Notes: a model not told the origin generated them from the letters alone. DNA of 64,000 nt from UBA7359 sp963976795 (GCA_963976795.1 CAXBLT010000015.1:1-64000), one strand, 5' to 3'. Positions 19,055 through 27,726 are shown, numbered from the stretch's first letter. Made by a program: numbers and translations.

Positions 19055-19972
19055 TCACGCCTGCTCCAGCATTTCACTTTCCAGTAATTGCAGGAATGTC
19101 GCTTTTATACTTTGCAGCATTTCATCTTGTGCGCCAATTTGTTTGAGTTGATCCAGTATATAATCAACACTGACCGTGCCATTAACATGTTGAAATAACG
19201 GGGCAAATCCTTCGCTGAGTTCAACCGTTTTCTGATCTATTGTCGGCTCACATCGCGACATATGGCTGATATGAGCTCTTGCGATAAACAACCTCGGCTC
19301 ATCTTTTTCTAATATTTTTTTGCGCCTTGACGCTGCAAGCGATTTTTTACTTAAACTCCGCCAAAGATCGCAATCTACCTCTGAGCACAATAGCGCTTTT
19401 AATTTTTCATATGATTCAGGGATCATAGCTGCGCAAACATAAGGGGCCAATTTAATACTCTGTGTCGACCAATCTCCATCTATCTGTGAGGGTTTAATGT
19501 GAAGTTGTCCGTTGTCCATAACTTCACGCTTCAAAGAAGCACTTGTCCATGCCATTCCGAGTTCTGCTTCGAGAACTGCCGACACCTTGGCCTGTTCATC
19601 TGCTGAATGAAATGAAAAATGTTGCAAGCTTTCACCTAGTCGCCTACCAAAAAAAGTGGCGCGGTCTATTATCGTAGTTCTCATTGTTTCTACATCGACC
19701 AGCCCTTTCAATACATCAAAGCCATTTTCTAAAGAAGAAACAATGCTGAAGCTGACAGGAAATGTGCGACAAAAATGGGATAGTAATAAATCGGCACGAA
19801 TCTTTGCATCAAGCACTAATGCATCTGGGCGAATCACGCTAAAATCATTTAACTCTTCTTCACTTAACTCGTATTGATAAAGCGCGGAGGTTGAATCCTT
19901 ACAAAAATTATCGCGTACAGTGCTATCGAATAATAAATCGAACAATGCACGTTCTTGCTCCTGATAACTCAT
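19055..19972 (-). CDS. uncharacterised partner protein of the DUF692/MNIO enzyme
   Basis: This 305-residue protein has no family I can name with certainty. It starts at ATG 19972, which overlaps the stop of the MNIO gene as ATGA; a longer start at 19990 would overlap further. The N-terminal part (YQEQERALFDLLFDSTVR, then LLLSHFCRTFP) looks like the helical DNA-binding-like N-terminal domain found in partners of DUF692 enzymes (DUF2063 or MbnC type). The chain is soluble, without signal or membrane segments. Translational coupling strongly implies a complex with the MNIO enzyme, probably as the substrate-recognition subunit. The C-terminal half (residues about 150-305) is unlike anything I recognise. 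Confidence 0.7.
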   Translation of the reverse strand: MSYQEQERALFDLLFDSTVRDNFCKDSTSALYQYELSEEELNDFSVIRPDALVLDAKIRADLLLSHFCRTFPVSFSIVSSLENGFDVLKGLVDVETMRTTIIDRATFFGRRLGESLQHFSFHSADEQAKVSAVLEAELGMAWTSASLKREVMDNGQLHIKPSQIDGDWSTQSIKLAPYVCAAMIPESYEKLKALLCSEVDCDLWRSLSKKSLAASRRKKILEKDEPRLFIARAHISHMSRCEPTIDQKTVELSEGFAPLFQHVNGTVSVDYILDQLKQIGAQDEMLQSIKATFLQLLESEMLEQA

Positions 19973-20874
19973 TTGCAAACATCCAGACATGCTACAAGCA
20001 GCTTACTACTACTTTTCTCTCGCACGATCTTTCGTAGCCGTTCAAGTGTAGTTAAAACTGTATTTTCGTTTACACCTTCACATTCATAACAAACGGCTTT
20101 GACATTCGGCAAGCGAGGTAACATTGATTCAAGCATCTGCCATGTTTGATCGACAATCGTACATTCGTGTGCATCCACATAGATTGGTCCTGCCCCAGTT
20201 TCTTTATTACCTTCTTTCAGACGACCACCGGCGATATGGATCTCTACTACGCGTTCGCATGGCAACTCATCAATCGCATCTAACACACTACGCCCACTCG
20301 CCATTTCATAAGAAACCAGATGTCCCATATCAAGTAGAATCGCACAGTCTGTTTGTTTTGCCAGACTGCCAAAAAAAGAGAACAAAGGCATTGAGCCCGT
20401 GATAAACGTCACTGGTGGTGGTTCTACCGCCACGGGTACTGAAATTTTTGCCTGTACTTCTTTGACTCGCTCCACAGCAAGCTGTAAAGAAGCTTGATTA
20501 AAAGGCGGCGGAATAAAATAACCCAAAGACGTTGAGTAAGCCGCGCCTTCTTCCCAGAAGCAATAGGCGACGTCCTGCGCAAACCAGGGCGACTCAACGG
20601 CTTCAATATGTTTTGCAGTCGTTTCAAGCCATGCGTTGGAATTGGGATAAGAACCACAAAAATTAATATAGGAAGGATGAAACAGCACCGGCGCACCAGC
20701 CGCGCGAATCTTATCAACTTCATCTATCACTTCATCAACATCAACCAAACCTGAATATTCAACAAAGCTAGGGCCACCTTGTGCTTTAACAAGCGAAACC
20801 GGATCGGGTTTAGATGATAAGCTCAAGCTTGCACCTACACCTAGTGTGGGGAGTTTTTCGAGTTGATTACTCAT
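19969..20874 (-). CDS. DUF692 family multinuclear non-haem iron oxidase (MNIO)
   Basis: DUF692 proteins are TIM-barrel enzymes with two or three iron ions that modify cysteines in ribosomal peptides (MbnB, TglH, ChrH). The 301 residues preserve the ligand set: H66 in LFHPSYINF, E151 in VAVEPPP, D182 and H185 in LLDMGHLVSYE, H213 in EIHIAGG, D234 and H236 in YVDAHE, and E265/E267 in CYECEG. The D-x-x-H form at 182-185 resembles the MbnB branch rather than the D-x-N-N form of the BufB branch. It is paired with a partner gene by ATGA overlap. No short precursor-peptide gene is visible beside it, so its substrate is unknown. Confidence 0.85.
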   Translation of the reverse strand: MSNQLEKLPTLGVGASLSLSSKPDPVSLVKAQGGPSFVEYSGLVDVDEVIDEVDKIRAAGAPVLFHPSYINFCGSYPNSNAWLETTAKHIEAVESPWFAQDVAYCFWEEGAAYSTSLGYFIPPPFNQASLQLAVERVKEVQAKISVPVAVEPPPVTFITGSMPLFSFFGSLAKQTDCAILLDMGHLVSYEMASGRSVLDAIDELPCERVVEIHIAGGRLKEGNKETGAGPIYVDAHECTIVDQTWQMLESMLPRLPNVKAVCYECEGVNENTVLTTLERLRKIVREKSSSKLLVACLDVCK

Positions 20875-21010
20875 TGATATGTTGTTCTATGCTTATAATG
20901 ATGTTCCAGGTATTTCAATAATTATATTAATAATTCAAAAACCACGCTGCTAAAAACTGAGGGGAAAATAAATCTGTTCAGGTTTAGTTTTCCTGTTATT
21001 TAAAACGCTT

Positions 21011-21077
21011 TGTCATTCCCGCGAATGCGGGAATCTAGTTGTTTGACTGGACCCTCGCTTTCGCGGGAGTGACAACA
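21011..21077. repeat. two-hairpin REP/MITE-like element
   Basis: TTCCCGC-GAAT-GCGGGAA forms a perfect 7-bp hairpin at 21017-21034, and CTCGC-TTTC-GCGGGAG a second one. The outer ends TTGTCATTCCCGC and GCGGGAGTGACAA are near-perfect inverted repeats, so the whole 67 bp can fold as one long or two short stems. It lies between the convergently read end of tgt and the start of the MNIO gene. The same ends occur at positions 1-77, so this is a dispersed family in the genome. Confidence 0.75.
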
Positions 21078-21116
21078 TTCTATTATTCCGTCAGCTTACT
21101 GTATTGTAACTTAGCT

Positions 21117-22211
21117 TTACTCACGCTTATCATAAAAACTCACAACAAAATCACTTAATTGATTCTCTGCAATGGCATCACGCAATCCTTTCATTAAGAA
21201 CTGATAGTAATAAAGGTTATGTATGGTATTTAATCGAGAACCTAAAATCTCATTGGTTTTATCAAGATGATGTAAATACGCACGAGAATAATTCTGACAA
21301 GTGTAACAAGCACAGTTTTCATCGATTGGCGATTGATCATGACGATGCGTTGCGTTACGAATGCGGATATCACCATACTCAGAAAATAAATGTCCGTTTC
21401 GGGCGTTACGTGTTGGCATAACACAATCAAACATATCGATTCCTCGACGCACCGATTCAACCAGATTTTCTGGAGTACCCACGCCCATCAAATAGCGTGG
21501 CTTATCTTCAGGCATGCCTGGCATGATGTTATCAAGCACTTCCATCATTAATTCGACTGGTTCACCGACAGACAAACCGCCAATGGCATAGCCATCAAAA
21601 CCGATTTCTTTCAATCCATTTAAAGATTCTTCACGCAAGGCTTTGTACATGCCGCCTTGCACAATTCCGAACAACGCATTGACACTAGATCCATGTGCGT
21701 CTTTTGAGCGCTTGGCCCAACGCAGAGACAAACGCATTGAATCAGCCGCTTCTTTTTCAGTTGCCGGAAAAGGCGTGCATTCATCAAAGATCATGACAAT
21801 GTCTGAATTCAAAACATGTTGTATCTGGATCGCTTCTTCCGGTCCGAGAAAGACTTTAGAACCATCAATCGGCGATTTGAAGTGCGCCCCTTCTTCGGTG
21901 ATCTTACGTGATTCTGCCAGACTAAAAACCTGAAAGCCGCCAGAGTCTGTGAGTATAGGTTTATCCCAATGCATGAATTTGTGTAAGCCACCAAATTCCT
22001 TGATGACTTCCATACCCGGACGCAACATCAAATGAAAAGTATTACCTAAAATTATTTCAGCACCTATGCCTTCTAGTTCTTCAGGCGTCATTGCCTTCAC
22101 CGTACCGTAAGTGCCTACTGGCATGAAGGTAGGCGTTTCTATGGTTCCTCGAGGAAAACTTATCTGTCCTCTACGGCTATCGCCATCTTGTTCTATTAAC
22201 TTAAAGTCCAT
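21117..22211 (-). CDS. tgt: tRNA-guanine transglycosylase (queuine tRNA-ribosyltransferase)
   Basis: Tgt swaps G34 of His, Asn, Asp and Tyr tRNAs for preQ1 in queuosine synthesis. The 364 residues show the catalytic general base in ILTDSGGFQVFSL, the nucleophile Asp in MFDCVMPTRNARNGHLF, and the zinc site CACYTCQNYSRAYLHHL (three Cys and a His). Length fits bacterial Tgt. It follows queA by 14 bp, the conserved queA-tgt pair. Confidence 0.97.
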   Translation of the reverse strand: MDFKLIEQDGDSRRGQISFPRGTIETPTFMPVGTYGTVKAMTPEELEGIGAEIILGNTFHLMLRPGMEVIKEFGGLHKFMHWDKPILTDSGGFQVFSLAESRKITEEGAHFKSPIDGSKVFLGPEEAIQIQHVLNSDIVMIFDECTPFPATEKEAADSMRLSLRWAKRSKDAHGSSVNALFGIVQGGMYKALREESLNGLKEIGFDGYAIGGLSVGEPVELMMEVLDNIMPGMPEDKPRYLMGVGTPENLVESVRRGIDMFDCVMPTRNARNGHLFSEYGDIRIRNATHRHDQSPIDENCACYTCQNYSRAYLHHLDKTNEILGSRLNTIHNLYYYQFLMKGLRDAIAENQLSDFVVSFYDKRE

Positions 22212-22225
22212 AACTCATCATCGTA

Positions 22226-23251
22226 TTAATTATTTTTAGCAATCAACATCGCATCACCATAACTATAAAAACGGTATCGTTCTCTGATGGCATGTTGATA
22301 AGCATTCAGAACGTTCTCTTGTCCACCAAATGCACAGACTAGCATCAACAAGGTTGATTCTGGCAGGTGGAAATTAGTAAGCAATAAGTCTACAACGTTA
22401 AACTTAAAGCCCGGATAAATAAAAATATTGGTGTCGCCCTGAAAACTCCTGAGAGATCCTTTTCTTGCGGCAGTTTCTAAACTTCTAACGACCGTTGTAC
22501 CTACAGCCAGGACTCGTCCCCCATTTTTTTTAGTCTCATTTATTTTATCGACAACATCTTGTGATACAGACATGTATTCACTATGCATCTCATGTTTTGC
22601 AATGTCATTAACACGCACTGGCTGGAATGTCCCCGCACCAACATGTAAGGTCAACCTTGCATTATCGACACCTTTTTCTTTTAATACCTTAAGGATATCA
22701 TTGGTGAAATGCAGTCCCGCGGTCGGCGCAGCTACCGCGCCAGGCTTGTCCGAAAAAACAGTTTGATAGCGTTCCAGATCCAGGCTTTCATCATTTCTAC
22801 TAATATAAGGCGGCAAAGGCATATGACCAAGACGAGCCAGTAAGTCAGTAATCTTTTCTTTACCTTCATAATTAAGTAAGAACATACTTCCTTTCCTGCC
22901 TTTGACTTCAAACCGTGTATTGTCTTCCAGTTTTAAACTTGTACCTGCTTTTGGTGACTTACTGGCACGCAATTGCACTAATAATGTTTGCTCATCCTGA
23001 ATCCGCTCCAACATTATCTCGACGTTCCCGCCGGTTTCCTTTTTTGCATACAAACGTGCAGGAATTACCCGAGTGTCATTTAAAACAATTAAATCACCGG
23101 CTTTAAGATATTCCGGTAGTTGTTTAAACGCCGTATCTAAAAGTGTATTTTCAAGGCCAAGATATAACAGACGACTGCCATCACGATCCGCAGCCGGATA
23201 CTGGGCGATCAGCTCTTCAGGTAGCTCAAATGAAAAATCACTGGTCAACAT
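22226..23251 (-). CDS. queA: S-adenosylmethionine:tRNA ribosyltransferase-isomerase
   Basis: QueA transfers and isomerises the ribosyl part of SAM onto preQ1-tRNA to give epoxyqueuosine. The 341 residues include the family blocks YPAADRDGSRLLYL, GDLIVLNDTRVIPARLYAKKETGG, PGAVAAPTAGLHFT and LLLTNFHLPESTLLMLV. Length and ending match the family. It is the upstream gene of queA-tgt. Confidence 0.97.
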   Translation of the reverse strand: MLTSDFSFELPEELIAQYPAADRDGSRLLYLGLENTLLDTAFKQLPEYLKAGDLIVLNDTRVIPARLYAKKETGGNVEIMLERIQDEQTLLVQLRASKSPKAGTSLKLEDNTRFEVKGRKGSMFLLNYEGKEKITDLLARLGHMPLPPYISRNDESLDLERYQTVFSDKPGAVAAPTAGLHFTNDILKVLKEKGVDNARLTLHVGAGTFQPVRVNDIAKHEMHSEYMSVSQDVVDKINETKKNGGRVLAVGTTVVRSLETAARKGSLRSFQGDTNIFIYPGFKFNVVDLLLTNFHLPESTLLMLVCAFGGQENVLNAYQHAIRERYRFYSYGDAMLIAKNN

Positions 23252-23482
23252 GGCGCGCGATGTTAGCAGAAATAACGCCTAATAGGTGTCTTCAAAAATA
23301 GACTATTTTATTGTGAGAGCAAGGATGCACCTCGCGCAAAACCGCAGTGTATATGTAATATATGAGAATTTAAGCACGGAGCTGACGCCACTATCGCAAA
23401 AAATAGGCATTTTAGCAGGCAGCTATATTTGACCCTGAGCAGACTTTCCCTATACTTGCCGCCTGCTTATCTGTACTTCAAA

Positions 23483-23563
23483 GCCGGGGTGGCGGAATTG
23501 GTAGATGATGTTCAGGATGAACAAATGTCGCGAATGCATGATGCATAAGAGCGACCGCGCCGG
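23483..23563 (+). pseudogene. broken tRNA-Leu copy interrupted by a palindromic unit
   Basis: Positions 23483-23505 are identical to the first 23 bases of the intact tRNA-Leu at 23614 (acceptor 5' strand and D-arm). The match then stops, and about 47 bp follow that contain two dyads: TGTTCA-GGA-TGAACA at 23509-23523 and GTCGC...GCGAC at 23527-23555 with two ATGCAT boxes inside. After this, CGCGCCGG at 23556-23563 again matches the tRNA (23637-23644), and then similarity ends. It cannot fold into a tRNA. It looks like a duplicated tRNA gene into which a REP-like palindrome was inserted, followed by loss of the 3' part. Confidence 0.7.
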
Positions 23564-23613
23564 CGTGTTGGTAAATAAGCAACTACCATGAAATAAACTG
23601 CAATATTAAAATT

Positions 23614-23698
23614 GCCGGGGTGGCGGAATTGGTAGACGCGCCGGATTCAAAATCCGGTTTCTTCGGAAGTGCGAGTTCGATTCTCGCCCTCGGCACCA
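23614..23698 (+). tRNA. tRNA-Leu (anticodon CAA)
   Basis: An 85-nt class II tRNA with encoded CCA. The acceptor GCCGGGG pairs with CCTCGGC, the anticodon stem CCGGA/TCCGG encloses the loop TTCAAAA with anticodon CAA, and the T arm GCGAG-TTCGATT-CTCGC is intact. The short variable arm follows CCGGTTTCTTCGG. It reads UUG leucine codons. It stands alone at the left edge of the AT-rich zinc island, where an integration site would be expected, but no integrase is present. Confidence 0.97.
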
Positions 23699-23894
23699 TC
23701 AATCTAGTTACTTTTTATTAGCTCAGGCCCTCAACCTGATTAATTTCATATGCGATAACACAGCCATTTTCCATTAGTTTAAAAACATTCTTATTTACTA
23801 ATCCTTGCATTTCCCTGATAGCCGTTGTCTTGGAAATTACGTCATATCCATATTAATTTCTATTATCAATCTATTGGTTTGCACCCATAAATGC

Positions 23895-23913
23895 TATGTT
23901 ATAACATTACGTA
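23895..23913. promoter_or_regulatory. Zur-box-like operator upstream of the first zigA
   Basis: TATGTTATAACATTACGTA contains the palindromic core ATGTTATAACAT and closely matches the gammaproteobacterial Zur consensus (AATGTTATAATATAACATT). It ends 25 bp before the favoured ATG of the COG0523 GTPase, where bound Zur would cover the promoter. Two more sites of the same type lie at 27706 and 32403. Confidence 0.75.
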
Positions 23914-23937
23914 TTTGAAATGTCATATATAACTCTA

Positions 23938-25137
23938 ATGAATGAAAAAAAATTACCTGTAACTGTCTTGTCCGGATTTCTTGGGGCAGGTAAAACGACG
24001 GTTTTAAATCATATTTTAAATAACAGAGAAGGGATGAGAGTGGCTGTTATCGTCAATGACATGAGCGAAATAAATATTGATGCATCATTGGTGCAACAGG
24101 AAGTTAAATTAAATCGAGCAGAAGAAAAATTGGTAGAGATGAGTAATGGTTGTATTTGTTGCACATTACGTGAGGATTTATTGATAGAGATAGAAAAATT
24201 AGCTGATGAAAAAAGATTCGATTATCTGGTTATTGAATCCACAGGTATATCAGAGCCTTTACCAGTAGCAGAAACATTTACCTTCGCTGATGAAGATGGC
24301 AGAAGTCTGGCTGATGTTGCTAGATTAGACACCATGGTCACCTTGGTTGATGCAGTAAATTTCCAAAAGGATTTTGATGAAGCACTGGACTTAATCGAAA
24401 AGGGAGAAAGTCTTGGCGAAGACGACGCAAGAAATGTGGCAGACTTGTTAATAGATCAGGTTGAATTTTGTAACGTTATTTTGATTAGCAAATCAGATCT
24501 GATAAATGCTGAACAGTTAAATAATTTGAAAAGTATATTACATAGTGTAAACCGAGAGGCTGAAATAATTGCTATTAAGGATGGTGAAGTATCACTAAGT
24601 GAAGTGCTTAATACAAATAAATTTAATTTCGAAGAAGCGCAACAAGCGCCTGGTTGGTTAAAAGAATTGAGAGGCGAGCATATTCCGGAAACAGAAGAGT
24701 ATGGAATTAATAGTTTTGTCTATACCTCACGTAAGCCTTTTCATCCTCAAAAGTTTTTTGAATTCCTACACCGTGATTGGAAAAAAGGAAAGTTGATTCG
24801 ATCAAAAGGTTATTTCTGGTTAGCAACTCGTCCTGAATTTGCCGGCCAATGGAGTCAGGCCGGGGGAATTGCCAGATATAGCGGCGCCGGTTATTTCTGG
24901 AAAGCGGTTCCTGAAAATGAATGGCCGAATGATGAAACATATCGAGAGTCTATTAAAGAAAAATGGGAAGAACCTTTTGGCGATATGAGACAGGAGTTGG
25001 TATTTATAGGGCAGTCGCTTGACGAAGAAGAAATATGTCAACAACTGGATGCTTGTTTATTGAGCGATGACGATATATTAAAGGGAAAAAAATATTGGCA
25101 AACACTTGAGGATCCGTTTCCATCATGGCTGCAGTAA
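23938..25137 (+). CDS. zigA: zinc-responsive COG0523 GTPase, ZigA type (copy 1)
   Basis: COG0523 GTPases of the ZigA branch are induced by zinc starvation and are thought to hand zinc to essential enzymes. The 399 residues have the Walker A loop GFLGAGKTT (about 11-19), the metal motif GCICC (CxCC, about 69-73), the switch region ESTGISEPLP, the base-specificity motif SKSD, and a C-terminal CobW_C domain. I start it at ATG 23938 (MNEKKLPVT), matching copy 2; the ATG at 23920 is six codons upstream. DUF1826 overlaps its 3' end. A Zur box stands just upstream. Copy 2 at 31127 is closely similar throughout. Confidence 0.9.
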   Translation: MNEKKLPVTVLSGFLGAGKTTVLNHILNNREGMRVAVIVNDMSEINIDASLVQQEVKLNRAEEKLVEMSNGCICCTLREDLLIEIEKLADEKRFDYLVIESTGISEPLPVAETFTFADEDGRSLADVARLDTMVTLVDAVNFQKDFDEALDLIEKGESLGEDDARNVADLLIDQVEFCNVILISKSDLINAEQLNNLKSILHSVNREAEIIAIKDGEVSLSEVLNTNKFNFEEAQQAPGWLKELRGEHIPETEEYGINSFVYTSRKPFHPQKFFEFLHRDWKKGKLIRSKGYFWLATRPEFAGQWSQAGGIARYSGAGYFWKAVPENEWPNDETYRESIKEKWEEPFGDMRQELVFIGQSLDEEEICQQLDACLLSDDDILKGKKYWQTLEDPFPSWLQ

Positions 25138-25790
25138 TTCCTATTCAAAACGAGCCGCTAACAAAAGAGCATTATATCATTGCTGATAACATTGATGTTC
25201 TTACTCAAGTATATGACGAAAATATAAACCTTGTTGTCTATAAAAGAAAAGTGCCCGTCAAAATTTCCCAGTATGCACATAAACTTTTAAAACTGGAAAA
25301 ATCATTTTTAATCAATCAAATAATTGAATTGAATAATGTTGAACTAAAATTAAAGTCAGTATTACCTGACGATGATTGCAGAGATTTATTCATCGATGAT
25401 CTATACACCATTAGTGAGATGTTCGCCGTATTGTTTGACCTTGATAAGATAGGCTTCCGATTATCTGTACTTGAACATGCAATGTGCCCTCGTTTTCACG
25501 TGGATAAAGTTATATGTCGACTTTTGACTACCTATGGTGATACAGGAACCGAGTGGCTTTCTGAAAATAACCTTGACAGAAATAAGCTGGGCAGAGGAAA
25601 TAATGGTCTATCGGATGAAATGTCGGAAATTTATTGTGATGAAGATCAAGTTCAGAGGATAAGTCCATATGACATTGCCCTTTTTAAAGGTGAATCATGG
25701 CCAAATAATACAGGACAAGGAATTGTGCACCGTTCACCAAAAGTAGATAAAACGAACCCAAGATTACTGCTTTCCTTGGACATCGTATAA
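25125..25790 (+). CDS. DUF1826 domain protein of the zinc regulon
   Basis: A soluble 221-residue DUF1826 protein. The conserved part runs from VVYKRKVP to the C-terminal block CPRFHVDKVICRLLTTYGDTGTEWL, with Cys and His residues suited to bind a metal, and GIVHRSPK near the end. The biochemical function is unknown; genes of this family are repeatedly found next to ZigA-type GTPases under Zur control. It overlaps zigA by 13 bp in another frame, so translation is probably coupled. The His, Cys and Asp spacing recalls 2-oxoglutarate or metal-dependent oxygenase folds, but that is only a thought. Confidence 0.8.
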   Translation: MAAVIPIQNEPLTKEHYIIADNIDVLTQVYDENINLVVYKRKVPVKISQYAHKLLKLEKSFLINQIIELNNVELKLKSVLPDDDCRDLFIDDLYTISEMFAVLFDLDKIGFRLSVLEHAMCPRFHVDKVICRLLTTYGDTGTEWLSENNLDRNKLGRGNNGLSDEMSEIYCDEDQVQRISPYDIALFKGESWPNNTGQGIVHRSPKVDKTNPRLLLSLDIV

Positions 25791-25806
25791 ATAGAGGGTC
25801 ATTAAT

Positions 25807-26370
25807 GTGAAATTACGTCTAATTGAAAAAATAATAACCATACTTATCGTATTTTTCCCAATAAATAATTATGCCAATGAAGATCATAGTGATGAACATC
25901 GGCAACATGAAGCACATGTGCACGGGGCAGCAAAACTAAGCATCGCAATTGATGAAACAACGTTCTTTTTTGAATTAGAAACACCTGCTTTGAATGTGCT
26001 TGGGTTTGAACATAAACCAAAAACCGATCAGGAAAAAGAAAGGGTGCAAGAGGTTAATAAACTATTCTCCAGTCATGAAAATATCATTCTTATCCCTCAT
26101 ATTAATTGCAAACAAACACATATAGAGATAGAGCCCCCTTATGAAAGCGAAGATGTTCATGATAAGGATGGGCATGACGAGGAAGAGCATGGTGAATATC
26201 ATTTATCCTATACATTGAGTTGTGAAGACATTAGCAATATAAAAGATATCGAAATAAAATTATTTGATAATTTCGATGGCTTTGAAAATATTGAAGTGAT
26301 GTGGATACATCAAGAAAAAGCAGACAGTTCCAACCTAACAAAAGATAATAAAATTATAAAAATAAAATAA
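25807..26370 (+). CDS. ZrgA-like periplasmic zinc-binding protein (DUF2796)
   Basis: The 187-residue protein has a signal peptide (about 1-22, ending NNYA) and a His-rich mature N-terminus (EDHSDEHRQHEAHVHGAAKLSIAI). The HVHG block is typical of DUF2796/ZrgA, the periplasmic component of the Zrg zinc-uptake system known in Vibrio cholerae. A second acidic His-rich loop (DVHDKDGHDEEEHGEYH) should bind zinc. The start is GTG at 25807, 16 bp after DUF1826. Its ABC partners are 1.4 kb downstream at 27763-29711, separated by two other genes. Confidence 0.85.
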   Translation: MKLRLIEKIITILIVFFPINNYANEDHSDEHRQHEAHVHGAAKLSIAIDETTFFFELETPALNVLGFEHKPKTDQEKERVQEVNKLFSSHENIILIPHINCKQTHIEIEPPYESEDVHDKDGHDEEEHGEYHLSYTLSCEDISNIKDIEIKLFDNFDGFENIEVMWIHQEKADSSNLTKDNKIIKIK

Positions 26371-26491
26371 TTTAAATGTATGTGTAATCAAGAGACGAAT
26401 AGCCGCATTTAAAATTCAAGACAGTGGTTATACCTCGTCATTTGGAGAAAAGCATACCAGCCAAATAATTTCCTGGATTTTTTAAATAAAC

Positions 26492-27124
26492 ATGAATTTG
26501 AAAACAAGTGATCCTATTTATTGTACTGCTCGTAGCTTTTACAATAATAGATTGTATTATCATAATTTTCATCATGTTATAGATATATTAGATAATGCTA
26601 AAAAAATATTAAAGCAATGTGATTATAAAAACATTACTTATGATAATAAAATAATTTACCACGCGATACTTTTTCATGATGCAGGTTATGATGTAGATCA
26701 CTCAAAAAATGGCTTTAATAATAAAGAAGCATATTCAGCATTTTTGGCAGAGACGACCTTGTCAGATTCTGGCGCGTCTGAAAAACATATCGAAAAAGTA
26801 ATTAGTGCTATTCTTTGTACGCATATGGACGCAGTATGTTATTCCAATAATGAGATGGTCGTGAGAGCGGCAGACTTGTTGGGATTGGCTGCTCCGTTTA
26901 ACGTGTTTAAAAAGAAATCAATCGATCTATATAAAGAAAGAGAACTATTGTCTGGTGAAAAAATAACATGGGAGCAATATAAAAATGAGGCGTTTAATAT
27001 AATTCAGAAATTTTTAAAGCCACGAATCAAACTGGATATTGAATTATTTTCTAATGATAATTACATGTTCCATACCAGAGCATTCCATAATCTAGACAGA
27101 TTAATGAAATCTACGATTGACTAA
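26492..27124 (+). CDS. HD-domain metal-dependent phosphohydrolase-like protein
   Basis: This 210-residue soluble protein has the HD signature: Y-H-x-x-H (LYYHNFHHVID, about 22-32) and the HD pair in ILFHDAGYD (about 61-69), plus a downstream Asp in VRAADLLGL. The family is annotated only as predicted HD phosphohydrolase; a small set of nucleotide or phosphoester substrates is possible. It stands in the zinc island between the zrgA-like gene and the DUF3299 gene, converging on the latter. It has no Zur box of its own and may be read through from the first zigA promoter. Its link to zinc is inferred from position only. Confidence 0.75.
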   Translation: MNLKTSDPIYCTARSFYNNRLYYHNFHHVIDILDNAKKILKQCDYKNITYDNKIIYHAILFHDAGYDVDHSKNGFNNKEAYSAFLAETTLSDSGASEKHIEKVISAILCTHMDAVCYSNNEMVVRAADLLGLAAPFNVFKKKSIDLYKERELLSGEKITWEQYKNEAFNIIQKFLKPRIKLDIELFSNDNYMFHTRAFHNLDRLMKSTID

Positions 27125-27129
27125 TACGT

Positions 27130-27681
27130 CTACTCTTTATATTCGATAACTTGATCCGCGACTAATGTGTAAGCAGAAATAGCGGTATCATTTTCTATAG
27201 TCTCAGTAAATAATGTGCCTTTAATTTCAAATGGCATCCAGATTTCTTTGACTTGCAATCCTTTTTTGTAACGAACGAAAATAATCTGATTCGGTGGTGG
27301 TGGTGGAACATGAATACATGCACCGAAATAAGGGACAAGAAAAAATTCTATAATGGCATTTTCATCATTAGTTTCTATTGGCACAACAAAGCCAGGAATA
27401 CTGACTGACTGATTGTTTAATTCAGCACGGACATTGATTGAATTCATTACACCTTGCACATCCGGATCGGAAAGTTGTTGCATGGCATTATTTATGTCAT
27501 CTCTGATATTAACATTAGGATCGAGTGGTTGATGAGGTTTAGTTAGTAGTGGTGAGATGCGTTTCATCACTTCTAACTCGGCTACGGGAATCAAATCATC
27601 CCACTCAAGTGGCTTATAGTCAGACGCAACCACATTCAAACTAATAATCACAAAACTCATCAAGTAAATAATTTGCCGCAT
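27130..27681 (-). CDS. periplasmic DUF3299 protein
   Basis: A 183-residue exported protein with a signal peptide (about 1-19, ending NVVA). The DUF3299 core is clear: VSIPGFVVPIE, then EFFLVPYFGACIHVPPPPPNQIIFV with a Cys-x-His and a polyproline run, a likely metal site. DUF3299 genes are commonly adjacent to this kind of ABC transporter in Zur regulons. It diverges from the ABC ATPase gene, and the shared 81-bp spacer holds one Zur-like box. Exact role unknown; it may deliver zinc to or receive it from the permease. Confidence 0.8.
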   Translation of the reverse strand: MRQIIYLMSFVIISLNVVASDYKPLEWDDLIPVAELEVMKRISPLLTKPHQPLDPNVNIRDDINNAMQQLSDPDVQGVMNSINVRAELNNQSVSIPGFVVPIETNDENAIIEFFLVPYFGACIHVPPPPPNQIIFVRYKKGLQVKEIWMPFEIKGTLFTETIENDTAISAYTLVADQVIEYKE

Positions 27682-27705
27682 AGGTAAAAATCCGTGTCAA
27701 GATGG

Positions 27706-27726
27706 TATGTTATAATGTAACATTTA
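27706..27726. promoter_or_regulatory. Zur-box-like operator shared by two divergent genes
   Basis: TATGTTATAATGTAACATTTA is an imperfect palindrome that fits the AATGTTATAATATAACATT Zur consensus at nearly every position. It lies 25 bp from the DUF3299 start and 37 bp from the ABC ATPase start, so one bound repressor could silence both transcription units. Confidence 0.8.

Noticed and set aside
18972..21116. Search for a RiPP precursor near the MNIO enzyme
   Set aside because: The flanking spacers hold no frame of 25 codons or more with cysteines and a start codon on either strand.
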